Shown: piece by piece, positions 16,730 to 25,586 of the stretch
How the letters are laid out: each line of letters starts with the position of its first letter
Position numbering within the stretch: the stretch's first letter is position 1
Assembly (NCBI GenBank): GCA_963422655.1
Contig: OY730440.1
Location: 620,001 to 684,000 of the forward strand
Length of the DNA stretch: 64,000 nucleotides
Direction: 5' to 3'
Source: CATQHS01 sp963422655
Lineage (GTDB): Bacteria > Actinomycetota > Acidimicrobiia > Acidimicrobiales > Aldehydirespiratoraceae
The notes under the pieces: generated by a model
Databases searched by the model: none
What the model was told of the DNA's origin: nothing
The model's input: only the letters and a program-made list of their open reading frames with translations
Program-made: the position numbers and the translations under genes

Positions 16730-17977
16730 ATGACTTCGAGCCCGCTGCTGGCCGGGGTAAGGGTGATCGAGTCGAGCCTGCTCGGGCCGGGCCAGGTGGG
16801 CACGTTCCTGGCCGACTTGGGCGCGGAGGTCATCAAGGTCGAACCCCCTAGCGGCGACTACATCAGAGCCATGACCTGGCCCATGGTCGACGGCGTCTCC
16901 CTGCTGCATCTGCACATCCACCGGGGCAAGCGCAGCGTGACTCTCGACCTGCGCAACCCCGAGGGCCACCGGCTCTACCGGGATCTCGCCGCTACCGCCG
17001 ACGTGGTGGTCGAGGCCATGAGACCGGGCGCGCTGGCCCGGTTGGGTCTCGGCTACGACGACTTGGTCGAAGCCAACCCCAGCGTTGTCTTCGCCACCCT
17101 TTCGGGTTACGGGGCCACCGGCCCCTACCGGGACATGCCCAGCCACGGCATCGCCTACGACACCTGGTCGGGCATCGTGCAACCCGTAATCGACGGCGAG
17201 GGTTTCTCTCGTATCCCTCCCGACATGCCCAACGTGGGCATAAACGTCGGTCCCATGCTGGCGGCGGTGGCCATCCTGGCCGGAGTGGTCAAGGCGCGAG
17301 AGACAGGCATCGGCTGCCGACTGGAGCTGGCCCAGTCCGACGCATCGGCCTACATGGACTGGTACCGGATCGAGACCGAGCGGGCCTACCGGCGCCCTGC
17401 CGACGAAGTGACCGGCAACCCGTCCGACGGCTACGAGCGCCGCCCCCCGGGGCTGGCTGGTATGTGGGAGGGGGTGCGGTACCAGGCCTATGAGGTCGCC
17501 GACGGCCACGTCTTGTTCATGGCATCCGAGCAGGCGCTGTGGCGAAACTTCTGCCGGGGCACCGACCGCATGGACCTGTTCGAACGCTGGCCGGGATCCA
17601 CCTACGCCGACCACGCTCGGGGCAACACCGAACTCCAGCAGGAACTCAAGAAGATATTCGCCACCCGAACGGTGAAGGAGTGGCTCCGGTTCTCCGGCGA
17701 GGTCAACACTCCCATCGCCCCGTTCAACACCACCGCCGACATCGGAGACGACCCTCAGTTCCAAGCCCGCATGGGCTTCTGCCCCGTAGATGCCCTCGGG
17801 TGCGAGCAGCTACGGTTACCGGTCTTCGTCGACGACCAGCCCGTGCCCGTGCCTTCGATGGCCCCGACGGTGGGCCAGCACACCGAGGAAGTGATGTCGG
17901 GCGTGTTGGGGCTCGATCCGGCTGCTATCGCCGCCCTGCGGGCCGCCGGAGCTTTCGGCCCGGCCCAGCAACGGTAG
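16730..17977 (+). CDS. Class III CoA-transferase (CaiB/BaiF family)
   Basis: 415 residues. The N-terminus GVRVIESSLLGPGQVGTFLADLGAEVIKVEPP and HIHRGKRSVTLDLRNPEGH are typical; the catalytic aspartate should lie in the LELAQSDASAYMDW segment at about residues 198-211. The enzyme moves CoA between a donor thioester and a free acid. ATG 16730 is chosen because similarity begins there, although the frame opens earlier. Only 6 nt separate it from the kinase-like gene downstream, so they are co-transcribed. Confidence 0.9.
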   Translation: MTSSPLLAGVRVIESSLLGPGQVGTFLADLGAEVIKVEPPSGDYIRAMTWPMVDGVSLLHLHIHRGKRSVTLDLRNPEGHRLYRDLAATADVVVEAMRPGALARLGLGYDDLVEANPSVVFATLSGYGATGPYRDMPSHGIAYDTWSGIVQPVIDGEGFSRIPPDMPNVGINVGPMLAAVAILAGVVKARETGIGCRLELAQSDASAYMDWYRIETERAYRRPADEVTGNPSDGYERRPPGLAGMWEGVRYQAYEVADGHVLFMASEQALWRNFCRGTDRMDLFERWPGSTYADHARGNTELQQELKKIFATRTVKEWLRFSGEVNTPIAPFNTTADIGDDPQFQARMGFCPVDALGCEQLRLPVFVDDQPVPVPSMAPTVGQHTEEVMSGVLGLDPAAIAALRAAGAFGPAQQR

Positions 17978-17983
17978 AGAAAC

Positions 17984-19030
17984 GTGGAAACGGCCCCGGC
18001 CGGAATCGACCCCGGCCCCGTGTCGGCGTGGCTGGCCGCCCACACTGGGGCCGTGCCGCCGCTGCGATTCGAGCTCTTCAGCGGGGGTCGGTCGAATCTC
18101 ACCTTCGAGGTAACCGACGCCACCGGTCGCCGTCTCGTGCTCAGACGCCCCCCGACCGGACTGGTGCTGGCCAGCGCCCACGACATGACCCGCGAATACC
18201 GAGTGATCTCCGCCCTGGCCCCCTCGGAGGTGCCGGTGCCGGAGCCGGTGGGGTTGTGCACCGATCCGGCGGTCAACGGGGCCGACTTCTACGTCATGGA
18301 TTACGTCGAGGGATCGATCGTGCTCACCGCCGAGGACGGGTCGGCAGTCGACGAAGCCCTCCGGCCCGTTATGGCCAGTTCGCTGGTGGACACGCTGGCC
18401 GCTCTACACGCCATCGATCCCGATTCGGTAGGGCTCGGCGACCTCGGCCGTCGCGACGGCTACTGCACGCGCCAGCTCAGGCGTTGGCAGCGTCAAGTCG
18501 ATCAAGGATCGGATCGAGACCTGCCGCGGCTGCGGGAACTGCACGACCGGTTGGACGCTTCGACCCCCCGCCAGCAAGGGGTCGGGATCGTGCACGGCGA
18601 CTACCGGCTCGACAACTGCATGATGGCCGCTGACGGCACGGTGGCAGCCGTTCTCGACTGGGAGCTGTGCACCCTGGGTGACGTCCTGGCCGACATGGCC
18701 GGCATGATCATGTGGTGGGGAGACACCGACAGCGCCGAACGGATGGCCGACGTGCCGACCCGAGCTCGGGGTTTCGGAACGGCCGACGATGCACTGGCTC
18801 GCTACGCCATGGCCTCGAATCGGGATCTGTCATCCATCGACTGGTACCTGGCCTTCCAGCACTGGCGGCTGGCCTGCATCTACGAGGGGGTGCGGATGCG
18901 TTACGAGGCCGGCGCCATGGGAGACAAGACCGAGGACGAAATCACCGGCATCCCCTTCGTCGAAGTACTGCGGGGGGTGGTGGATCTCACGCTGGAGCGG
19001 GCCCGTGACCTGCTCGACGAGATGGGCTGA
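17984..19030 (+). CDS. APH-fold phosphotransferase (ACAD10-like)
   Basis: 348 residues from a GTG. The APH fold is shown by FSGGRSNLTFEV about residues 28-39, the ATP-contact region RRLVLRRPPTG about 48-58, the catalytic loop VHGDYRLDNCMM about 203-214 and the DWELCTLGDVLADM metal site about 225-238. This subgroup (ACAD10/11-like) is commonly encoded with acyl-CoA dehydrogenases and phosphorylates hydroxy acids or acyl-CoA intermediates, consistent with the CoA-transferase immediately upstream. Antibiotic resistance is unlikely. Confidence 0.88.
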   Translation: METAPAGIDPGPVSAWLAAHTGAVPPLRFELFSGGRSNLTFEVTDATGRRLVLRRPPTGLVLASAHDMTREYRVISALAPSEVPVPEPVGLCTDPAVNGADFYVMDYVEGSIVLTAEDGSAVDEALRPVMASSLVDTLAALHAIDPDSVGLGDLGRRDGYCTRQLRRWQRQVDQGSDRDLPRLRELHDRLDASTPRQQGVGIVHGDYRLDNCMMAADGTVAAVLDWELCTLGDVLADMAGMIMWWGDTDSAERMADVPTRARGFGTADDALARYAMASNRDLSSIDWYLAFQHWRLACIYEGVRMRYEAGAMGDKTEDEITGIPFVEVLRGVVDLTLERARDLLDEMG

Positions 19031-19048
19031 GCCGGACCCTTCGAAGCG

Positions 19049-19549
19049 TCAGCCCAGCGCGGCGAGGGCGGCGTCGTAGTCGGGCTCGTCGGCGATCTCG
19101 CCCACGAGCTGGGAATGCACCACCGAACCCTGCTCGTCGATCACCACCACGGCCCGGGCGCACAGCCCGACCAGCGGCCCGTCGATCATCCCCACGCCGT
19201 AGTCGGCGAGAAACTCCGGGTCGCGGAACGTGGAACCGGTGGTGACGTTCTCGATCCCTTCGGCAGCGCAGAACCGTCCGGCGGCAAAGGGCAGGTCGGC
19301 GGAGACGCATACCACCGCGGTGTTGTCGAGACCGGCGGCCCGCTCGTTGAAGGTCCGCACGCTGGTGGCGCAGGTGGGGGTGTCGATGGACGGGAAGATG
19401 TTGAGAACCACCCGCTGCCCGGCCAGGCCCCCCGACGAGACGGCGCTGAGATCGCCGGCCGTCAGCGAGAAGGCGGGAGCGGCCGAGCCGACGGACGGCA
19501 GGTCTCCGCTGGTGTTGAAGGGGCTGCCTCGAAACGTTAACTGGGCCAT
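19049..19549 (-). CDS. tpx: Thiol peroxidase
   Basis: 166 residues, the Tpx family length. Peroxidatic cysteine in PSIDTPTCATSVRTF about residues 53-67 and resolving cysteine in ADLPFAAGRFCAAEG about 84-98; TFRDPEFLADYGV and GLCARAVVVIDEQG are also conserved. It reduces hydroperoxides in the cytoplasm using thioredoxin. The gene is convergent with the APH-fold gene and divergent from the decarboxylase. Confidence 0.95.
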   Translation of the reverse strand: MAQLTFRGSPFNTSGDLPSVGSAAPAFSLTAGDLSAVSSGGLAGQRVVLNIFPSIDTPTCATSVRTFNERAAGLDNTAVVCVSADLPFAAGRFCAAEGIENVTTGSTFRDPEFLADYGVGMIDGPLVGLCARAVVVIDEQGSVVHSQLVGEIADEPDYDAALAALG

Positions 19550-19640
19550 TGGGTCTTCTCCTCGGATGGCTGATGCTCCGAGGACAACCGTACCCGCCCT
19601 TCACCGGTCGGCACCTCCGACCGCACCGCCTCGCAACGGT

Positions 19641-19720
19641 GGCGGCAGCAGCAGCGGCGGCAGCAGCAGCGGCGGCGGCAGCGGCAGCGGCAGCGGCAGC
19701 GGCAGCGGCAGCGGCAGCGG
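19641..19720. repeat. GGC/AGC microsatellite in the decarboxylase leader
   Basis: About 80 bp built only of GGC and AGC triplets. The distal half is a near-perfect run of (GGCAGC) hexamers. It ends 18 nt before the ATG of the decarboxylase (19739), so it sits in the 5' leader or promoter. Long Ala or Ser-Gly frames across it are low-complexity artefacts. Confidence 0.9.
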
Positions 19721-19738
19721 CCATAGCCTGAACGGTTG

Positions 19739-21148
19739 ATGACGACCGTACCCGATCCCTTGGATCTCGAAGCTTTCCGGTGCCACGGTCACCGGCTGGT
19801 CGACTGGATCGCCGACTACCTGGCCACCCTCGACGAGCGTCGAGTATGCGAACCGGTGCAGCCCGGCCAAGTCCGGGCCGCGCTGCCGGCCGAACCGCCC
19901 GAGAGCCCCGAGGCCTTCGACCGGATCATGGCCGATCTCGATGAGATCGTGGTGCCCGGCCTCACCCATTGGCAGCACCCGGGCTGGTTCGCCTACTTCC
20001 CGGCCATGTCGTCACCGCCAGCCGTTCTGGGAGAGCTGGCCGCTGCTGGCTTGGGCGTGCAGGGGATGCTGTGGTCCACTGCTCCGGCCGCCACCGAGAT
20101 CGAAGCTCACGTGCTCGACTGGCTGGTGGAGGCCATGGGTCTGCCCGAAGCCTGGAAGACGACAGGGGCCGGGGGCGGGGTGATACAGGGCAGTGCCTCC
20201 GACTCGACCCACACCGCTTTGGTGGTGGCCCGGGAGCAGTGCCGGCACCGCACCGGCGCCCCGGCCGAGCAGATGGTGGTCTACACCTCGGGCCAGGCCC
20301 ACTCGTCGGTGGAGAAGGGGGCCCGGGTGGCCGGGCTCGGCCATGTTCGCCTGATCGAAGTGGACGAGGCGTTCGCGGCCCGGCCCGAGGCTCTGGCCCG
20401 AGCCATCGACGACGACCGGCGGTCGGGACTGGTACCAGCCTTCTTGGGCTCCACCGTCGGCACCACCGGCACCACTGCAGTGGACCCGCTACGCCAGCTC
20501 GGTGAGGCGGCTCGGGACGAGGGTTTGTGGCACCACGTGGACGCGGCTTACGCCGGGTCGGCCATGATCTGCCCGGAGCTGCGATTCCACTTGGACGGGG
20601 TGGAGTTGGCCGACAGCTACACCTTCAACCCCCACAAGTGGCTGGCCACCAACTTCGACTGCTCCGTCTTGTGGGTGGCCGACCGCCGACCCCTGATCGA
20701 GACCCTGACCATCGGGGCCCCCTACCTGCGAGACCAGGCTTCGGAATCGGGAGCAGTCATCGACTACCGGGACTGGCAGGTACCGCTGGGCCGTCGGTTC
20801 CGGGCCCTGAAGCTGTGGTTCGTGCTCCGTTCCTTCGGGATCGAGGGCCTGCGCGAGATGATCCGCTCCCACATGGAATGGGCCCGGGAGCTGGCCCGCC
20901 GGATCGAAGCCCATCCCCGGCTCGAAACGATGGCCCCCGTCCCGTTCGCGCTGGTGTGTTTCGCCCACGCCGACGGCAACGAGGCCACCGAAGCTCTGGC
21001 CGGGGCTGTCAACGCCGACGGCCGGGCCTACGTGACCACATCGACGGTGGACGGTCGCGGCTTCGTCAGGGTTGCCGTCGGTTCGACTTGGACCACCCGA
21101 GCCCACGTGGAGCGACTCTGGGCCTCGATCGAGGCCAACGCCTCATGA
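19739..21148 (+). CDS. PLP-dependent aromatic-L-amino-acid decarboxylase family protein
   Basis: Group II decarboxylase of 469 residues. HWQHPGWFAYFPAMSS about residues 79-94, GGGVIQGSASDSTHTAL about 144-160, HVDAAYAGSAMICPE about 263-277 and the PLP lysine in NPHKWLATNFDC about 298-309 are diagnostic. It converts aromatic amino acids to amines (for example tryptophan to tryptamine); specificity cannot be read. ATG 19739 is preferred over the TTG immediately before it. The hexanucleotide repeat lies just upstream, which could influence expression. Confidence 0.93.
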   Translation: MTTVPDPLDLEAFRCHGHRLVDWIADYLATLDERRVCEPVQPGQVRAALPAEPPESPEAFDRIMADLDEIVVPGLTHWQHPGWFAYFPAMSSPPAVLGELAAAGLGVQGMLWSTAPAATEIEAHVLDWLVEAMGLPEAWKTTGAGGGVIQGSASDSTHTALVVAREQCRHRTGAPAEQMVVYTSGQAHSSVEKGARVAGLGHVRLIEVDEAFAARPEALARAIDDDRRSGLVPAFLGSTVGTTGTTAVDPLRQLGEAARDEGLWHHVDAAYAGSAMICPELRFHLDGVELADSYTFNPHKWLATNFDCSVLWVADRRPLIETLTIGAPYLRDQASESGAVIDYRDWQVPLGRRFRALKLWFVLRSFGIEGLREMIRSHMEWARELARRIEAHPRLETMAPVPFALVCFAHADGNEATEALAGAVNADGRAYVTTSTVDGRGFVRVAVGSTWTTRAHVERLWASIEANAS

Positions 21149-21175
21149 CCGGTCCCGAGATGCAAAGATGGACCG

Positions 21176-21967
21176 ATGCGCGACAATCCCCTCCGAAACC
21201 GCTGGGCTGCGGGCGAGCCCGCTCTCGGGGCTTGGCTGGCCATCCCCAGCTCGTTCTCGGCTGAGATCGTGGCCCGCCACAACTTCGACTACGTCTGCGT
21301 GGACGCTCAGCACGGGCTCAACGACTATCGAGACGTCTGGCAGCTCCTCCAAGCCGTCAACCTGGGCTCGGCCACCCCGATGGTGCGGGTGCCGTGGAAT
21401 GAGCCCGGCATCATCGGCAAGAGCCTCGACGCCGGTGCCCGGGCCGTGATCGTCCCCATGATCAACACGGCCGACCAAGCCGCCGCCGCGGTGCAGGCCT
21501 GCCGCTACGCCCCGGACGGGTCCCGCAGCTACGGCCCGGCCCGGGTGCTGCGCCAGGAGGGGCCCGACTACTTCGAACACGCCAACGCCGATGTGGCCGT
21601 GATCCCCATGATCGAGACCGCGCAGGCCGTGGGTAACCTCGACAGCATCTTGTCGGTGCCCGGCGTGGACGCCATCTATGTTGGACCGTCCGATTTGTCG
21701 GTGAGCCTGGGGCTGGCCCCGGCCGAGAACGACGGCGTACCGGCCTTCGACGAAGCCTACGCCGCCATCATCGACGGCTGCCGCCGCCATGGCGTGGTGC
21801 CGGGCTGCCACACCACCACCGAGCGGGCCCCCGAGCGAGTCGAGCAAGGATTCGCGATGATCACCGTCACCTCCGACGCGGTGGCGCTGACCCGAGCCAT
21901 GGGCCAAGCTCTGCTCGCCGTCCGGAACGCGGCCGGTTCCAGCTCCGATTCCGGCTCGATCTATTAG
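21176..21967 (+). CDS. HpcH/HpaI aldolase/citrate lyase family protein
   Basis: 263-residue class II pyruvate aldolase-type TIM barrel. The metal/substrate sites are VCVDAQHGLNDYRD about residues 40-53, VPMINTADQAAAAVQACRY about 93-111, PMIETAQAVGNLDSI about 142-156 and VGPSDLSVSLGL about 165-176. It cleaves or forms 2-keto-hydroxy acids to pyruvate and an aldehyde, or malyl-CoA-like substrates. It lies 27 nt downstream of the decarboxylase. Confidence 0.88.
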   Translation: MRDNPLRNRWAAGEPALGAWLAIPSSFSAEIVARHNFDYVCVDAQHGLNDYRDVWQLLQAVNLGSATPMVRVPWNEPGIIGKSLDAGARAVIVPMINTADQAAAAVQACRYAPDGSRSYGPARVLRQEGPDYFEHANADVAVIPMIETAQAVGNLDSILSVPGVDAIYVGPSDLSVSLGLAPAENDGVPAFDEAYAAIIDGCRRHGVVPGCHTTTERAPERVEQGFAMITVTSDAVALTRAMGQALLAVRNAAGSSSDSGSIY

Positions 21968-22008
21968 CCGAACCGGGAAGCAACGACGCCCGAACGGAGG
22001 CAACGACG

Positions 22009-23232
22009 ATGGACTTCGAGCTGTCCGACGACCAGCAGGCATTCGCAGCCGCAGTGGAGGCTTTCCTCGACGCCCACGACGATCCCGAGGTATTCGACCT
22101 GACCAGGGAGAACATGGCCCAGATCGTCGACACCGGGGCCCGGCGGGCTTTCATGAAGCAACTGGGGCGGCAGGGATGGCTGGGCATGACCTGGCCCGCC
22201 GAGTACGGAGGCAGCGACGGCGAAGGGATCTACGAGTACATCCTCAACGAGGCGCTGGCTCGCCGGGGCGGGCCCCAGATCGGCAAGGGTGTGGGCATCA
22301 TCGGAAAGACCCTGATCGCCCACGGCTCCGAGAGGCTCAAGCAACAGTTCCTGCCCATGATCCTCGACAACGAGGTCGAGTTCGCCATCGGCTACTCCGA
22401 ACCCGATGCCGGCTCCGACGCGGCCGCCATGCGGCTGCAAGCCGAGCGAACCACCGGTGAGAACGGTGAGGAAGGCTGGCTGCTCAACGGCCAGAAGACC
22501 TGGACCACGTCGGCCCACTTCGCCGAGTGGTACTGGGTCGGCGCCCGCACCGACACCACGAGCAAGCACAACGGCATCACCTTGATGCTGGTTCCCCTCG
22601 ACCAGGACGGGATCACGATCAACCCCATCTGGACCATGGGCGACGAGCGCACCAACGAGGTCTTCTTCGACGATGTGTTCGTTCCCGACAGCCATGTAGT
22701 GGGCGAGGTGAACCACGGCTTCGGATACATCAGCCAGGCCCTGGACCTGGAACGGTTCACCATGTTCACGTTCTCCCCTATCGGCCAGCGTCTCGATCTG
22801 CTCACCGACTACGTCCAGACCGCCGAACGCGACGGTGAGCCGCTCCGGGACGATCCCAGGATCCGGGCTCGGTTGGCCGTCCTGCACACCGAGGCCGAGG
22901 TGGCTCGGGTGCTGGGGCTGAAGTTCGTGGCCGAAACCATGAAAGTGGAGAAGGCGGTCGGGCAGGGCGAGCAGGGATTCCAACCCCCGACGGTGGCCGC
23001 CTCCGAATACAAGCTCTTCGCCACCGAGCTGTCCAAGCGCCTGGCCGACGCGGCCATGGACATGGCCGGGCCCGGATCTCAGCTCCGGGTCCACACCCGC
23101 GACGCCCCCATGGAGGGGCGATCGGAGTCGACCTACCGGTACACCGTTATCGACACCATCGGGGGCGGGGCGTCGGAGATCCAGAAGAACATCATCGCCC
23201 GGCGAGGCCTCGGCCTCCCCAAGAACTTCTGA
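22009..23232 (+). CDS. Acyl-CoA dehydrogenase
   Basis: 407 residues, ATG with GGAGG 8 nt upstream. N-terminal helix ELSDDQQAFAAAVEAFLD, then GWLGMTWPAEYGG about residues 57-69, FAD/substrate motif GYSEPDAGSDAA about 128-139, KTWTTSAHFAEWYW about 164-177 and the C-terminal IGGGASEIQKNIIARRGLGLP. This is the FadE17/18-like subgroup seen in actinobacterial steroid and branched-acid catabolism. It starts the main acyl-CoA operon (22009-26726). Confidence 0.92.
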   Translation: MDFELSDDQQAFAAAVEAFLDAHDDPEVFDLTRENMAQIVDTGARRAFMKQLGRQGWLGMTWPAEYGGSDGEGIYEYILNEALARRGGPQIGKGVGIIGKTLIAHGSERLKQQFLPMILDNEVEFAIGYSEPDAGSDAAAMRLQAERTTGENGEEGWLLNGQKTWTTSAHFAEWYWVGARTDTTSKHNGITLMLVPLDQDGITINPIWTMGDERTNEVFFDDVFVPDSHVVGEVNHGFGYISQALDLERFTMFTFSPIGQRLDLLTDYVQTAERDGEPLRDDPRIRARLAVLHTEAEVARVLGLKFVAETMKVEKAVGQGEQGFQPPTVAASEYKLFATELSKRLADAAMDMAGPGSQLRVHTRDAPMEGRSESTYRYTVIDTIGGGASEIQKNIIARRGLGLPKNF

Positions 23233-23245
23233 GCCGGAGCCGGGC

Positions 23246-24496
23246 GTGACCGCTGATACGTCTGCCGCCGACGCCGACGCCGACGCTGCCGCCGACGCCG
23301 ACGCTGCCGCCGACGCGACTGCCGCCGTGAACGAGACCGCCCCCTTGGCCGGCGTCCGGGTCCTGAACCTGGCTTCGGTGGGCCCAGGCGCTCGAGCCGC
23401 CCGACTGCTGTCCGACTACGGCGCCGAGGTGGTGAAGGTCGGGCCCACCCCCCGCCACCGCGACGCGGTGATCGCCGCCCCCTTCTACGCCTACGGCAGC
23501 CACCGGTTCATGCAACGGGCCCGGATAGACCTCAAGGACGAAGCCGGCCGAGAAGCGTTCTTGGTGTTGGTCGCTGGCGCCGACGTGGTGGTGGAGAGCT
23601 TTCGGCCCGGGGTGGCTGATCGGCTCGGCATCGGCTACCCCCACGTCGAGGCTGTCAACGAGCGGATCGTCTACTGCTCCACCAGCGGCTTCGGTCAGAC
23701 CGGTCCCCGCCGAGGCTGGGCCGGCCACGACGTCAACTACCTGGCCGTCTCGGGCTTTTTGGACTGCAGCGGCCGCCGAGCCAGTGGCGCTCCATCGTTG
23801 CCCGGCGCCACCGTGGCCGACATAGCCGCTGGCGGCATGCACGCAGCCATGGCGATCATGGCCGCCCTTTATCAGCGCGGCCGCACCGAGGCCGGCGCCT
23901 ATCTCGATGTCTCCGTCGCCGACGGCGCCTTCGGGCTCATGGCGCTGTACGTCGACGAGTACCTGGCTACCGGGACCGAGCCCGGCCCCGGTCATTACAT
24001 CCTCACCGGCCGGTACGCCTGCTATGACCTCTACCGGTGCGGCGACGGCCGTTACCTGGCCGTGGGTGCCATCGAGCCCGCTTTCTGGCGCAACCTGTGC
24101 CGAGCCCTCGACTTGGAACGGTTCGTCGAGGCCCAGACCGACGACGATCGCCAAGACGAGATCCGGGCCGCTCTGGCCGACCGACTGGCTACCCGGACCC
24201 GTGACGAATGGGCAGAGCAGTTGGGGCCCGCCGACTGCTGCGTGGCCCCGGTCAACACCGTGGCCGAAGCGGTCGCCGACGAGCAGTACCGGGCTCGGGG
24301 ATTGGTGGCCACCGCCGAGCATCCGACCCAGGGCGCCTTCCGCCAGACCGGACCGGTGTGGGCCGGGACCAAGGTACCCGACCAGCCCTACCGGGTGCGC
24401 GACGAGGCCGTCACCGACACTTCCGAGCTACTGGTGGCGGCCGGGTACGACCGGGACCGGGTGGCCGATCTGGTCACCGCCGGGGTGATCGCCTGA
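23246..24496 (+). CDS. Class III CoA-transferase with repetitive acidic N-terminus
   Basis: 416 residues from GTG 23246. The first 30 residues are a degenerate (DADAA)n repeat encoded by GACGCCGACGCTGCCGCC units, absent from the family, before AGVRVLNLASVGPGARAARL begins. Conserved blocks RARIDLKDEAGREAFLVL, YCSTSGFGQTGPRRGWAGHD and YLDVSVADGAFGLMALYVDE (catalytic Asp) follow. It probably activates a substrate for the neighbouring dehydrogenases and hydratases. A later start just before AVNETAPLAGV is possible. The stop overlaps the next ATG by one base. Confidence 0.87.
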   Translation: MTADTSAADADADAAADADAAADATAAVNETAPLAGVRVLNLASVGPGARAARLLSDYGAEVVKVGPTPRHRDAVIAAPFYAYGSHRFMQRARIDLKDEAGREAFLVLVAGADVVVESFRPGVADRLGIGYPHVEAVNERIVYCSTSGFGQTGPRRGWAGHDVNYLAVSGFLDCSGRRASGAPSLPGATVADIAAGGMHAAMAIMAALYQRGRTEAGAYLDVSVADGAFGLMALYVDEYLATGTEPGPGHYILTGRYACYDLYRCGDGRYLAVGAIEPAFWRNLCRALDLERFVEAQTDDDRQDEIRAALADRLATRTRDEWAEQLGPADCCVAPVNTVAEAVADEQYRARGLVATAEHPTQGAFRQTGPVWAGTKVPDQPYRVRDEAVTDTSELLVAAGYDRDRVADLVTAGVIA

Positions 24497-25110
24497 TGAG
24501 TGATCGACTGATGGGCGATCACGCCCCGGATCGGGAGGACAGCAGCGGGCCGGTCTCAGCCGACGGATTGCCATCCGAGGTCATCGAGATGATCGATCAG
24601 CCCCTGTACCCGGCCACCGCCAACTTCGCGGTGGAGCTGGGCTACGGCTGGAACACACTGGCCGCCACCGAGAACCCCAACCCGCTGTTCTGGGACGAGG
24701 CGGTGGCGACCGAGCTGACCGGCGCCATGATCCTGCCGCCATCCACCCTTTCGCTGTGGATGCGCCCCCACCGGTGGGAACCGGGCGCAGCCGGTGAGCA
24801 AGTGGCTCTGCGGGTCCATTTCGACCTCAAGGACCGGCTCGACCTTCCCGAGGCCATAATCGCCGACAACACGATGGTCTTTCACGAGCCGGTCCGGCCC
24901 GGCGACGTCATAAGCCACCATCAGATCCTGCGGTCGGTGAGCGAGACCAAGACCACCGGCTTGGGTGCCGGTCGTTTCTGGGTGATCGACGTCGAATACC
25001 GAAACCAGCGGGGCGAGCTGGTCGGGGTGGAGTCCTACACCGGTTTCGGCTACCGCAACCCCGCCACCGACCGGGCTGGGTCATTACCGGCACCGAAGAC
25101 CCGGCCATGA
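24496..25110 (+). CDS. MaoC-type N-terminal (FAS1-like) dehydratase domain protein
   Basis: 204 residues. Residues about 28-200 match the FAS1-like dehydratase domain of heterodimeric hydratases: FAVELGYGWNTLAATENPNP, HEPVRPGDVISHHQILRS and GRFWVIDVEYRNQRGELV. It overlaps the next gene by 4 nt (ATGA), as expected for two half-hot-dog subunits of one (R)-hydratase. The start region contains a repeated ATGA/GATCGAC segment, so ATG 24496 or the ATG six codons later could be used. Confidence 0.85.
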   Translation: MSDRLMGDHAPDREDSSGPVSADGLPSEVIEMIDQPLYPATANFAVELGYGWNTLAATENPNPLFWDEAVATELTGAMILPPSTLSLWMRPHRWEPGAAGEQVALRVHFDLKDRLDLPEAIIADNTMVFHEPVRPGDVISHHQILRSVSETKTTGLGAGRFWVIDVEYRNQRGELVGVESYTGFGYRNPATDRAGSLPAPKTRP

Positions 25111-25583
25111 TCGGTGGCCTGACCTTCGATCGGGTCGCCGTCGGCGATACCCTTTCGCCCCTCACCCATTACGTGACCGCCACCACCGTGGTGCTGGGAG
25201 CGCTGGCCAGCCGGGACTGGCGGCCCATGCACCACGATCACCGATTCGCGATCGAGCACAGCGGCACCGCCGACATCTTCTTGAACACCCCCAACCAGGC
25301 CGCCTGGTTCGAGCGGTTCGTCACCGACTGGACCGGACCCCGGGGCCGGATCGGCCGCATGACCTTCCGGATGCGAACCCCGGTGCATCCCGGTGACCAG
25401 ATGGTGATATCGGGTACGGCGACCGGGCTCGAAACCGACGGGACCGGATGCGGTTGGGCCCGGGTGGACGTAGCCCTGACCGTCGGCGACCGAGCCTGTT
25501 CTACCGGTACGGTTCGGGTGGCGCTCCCGACCCGAGCTGGCGACAATCCCTGGGCCCGGCACGGCAACGACTGGAGACCGTGA
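25107..25583 (+). CDS. MaoC-like dehydratase (catalytic half)
   Basis: 158-residue hot-dog protein. It carries the hydratase-2-like motif in RDWRPMHHDHRFAIEHSGT (about residues 35-53; His and Asp) and the preceding THYVTATTVVLGALASRD. TPVHPGDQMVISGTATG is the conserved hairpin. Together with the upstream subunit it should hydrate an enoyl-CoA. Three nt separate its stop from the next acyl-CoA dehydrogenase. Confidence 0.88.
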   Translation: MIGGLTFDRVAVGDTLSPLTHYVTATTVVLGALASRDWRPMHHDHRFAIEHSGTADIFLNTPNQAAWFERFVTDWTGPRGRIGRMTFRMRTPVHPGDQMVISGTATGLETDGTGCGWARVDVALTVGDRACSTGTVRVALPTRAGDNPWARHGNDWRP

Positions 25584-25586
25584 CTC

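Noticed and set aside
18987..19738. Alanine- or Ser/Gly-rich open frames over the GGC/AGC repeat
   Set aside because: They are low-complexity translations of the triplet repeat and overlap tpx.
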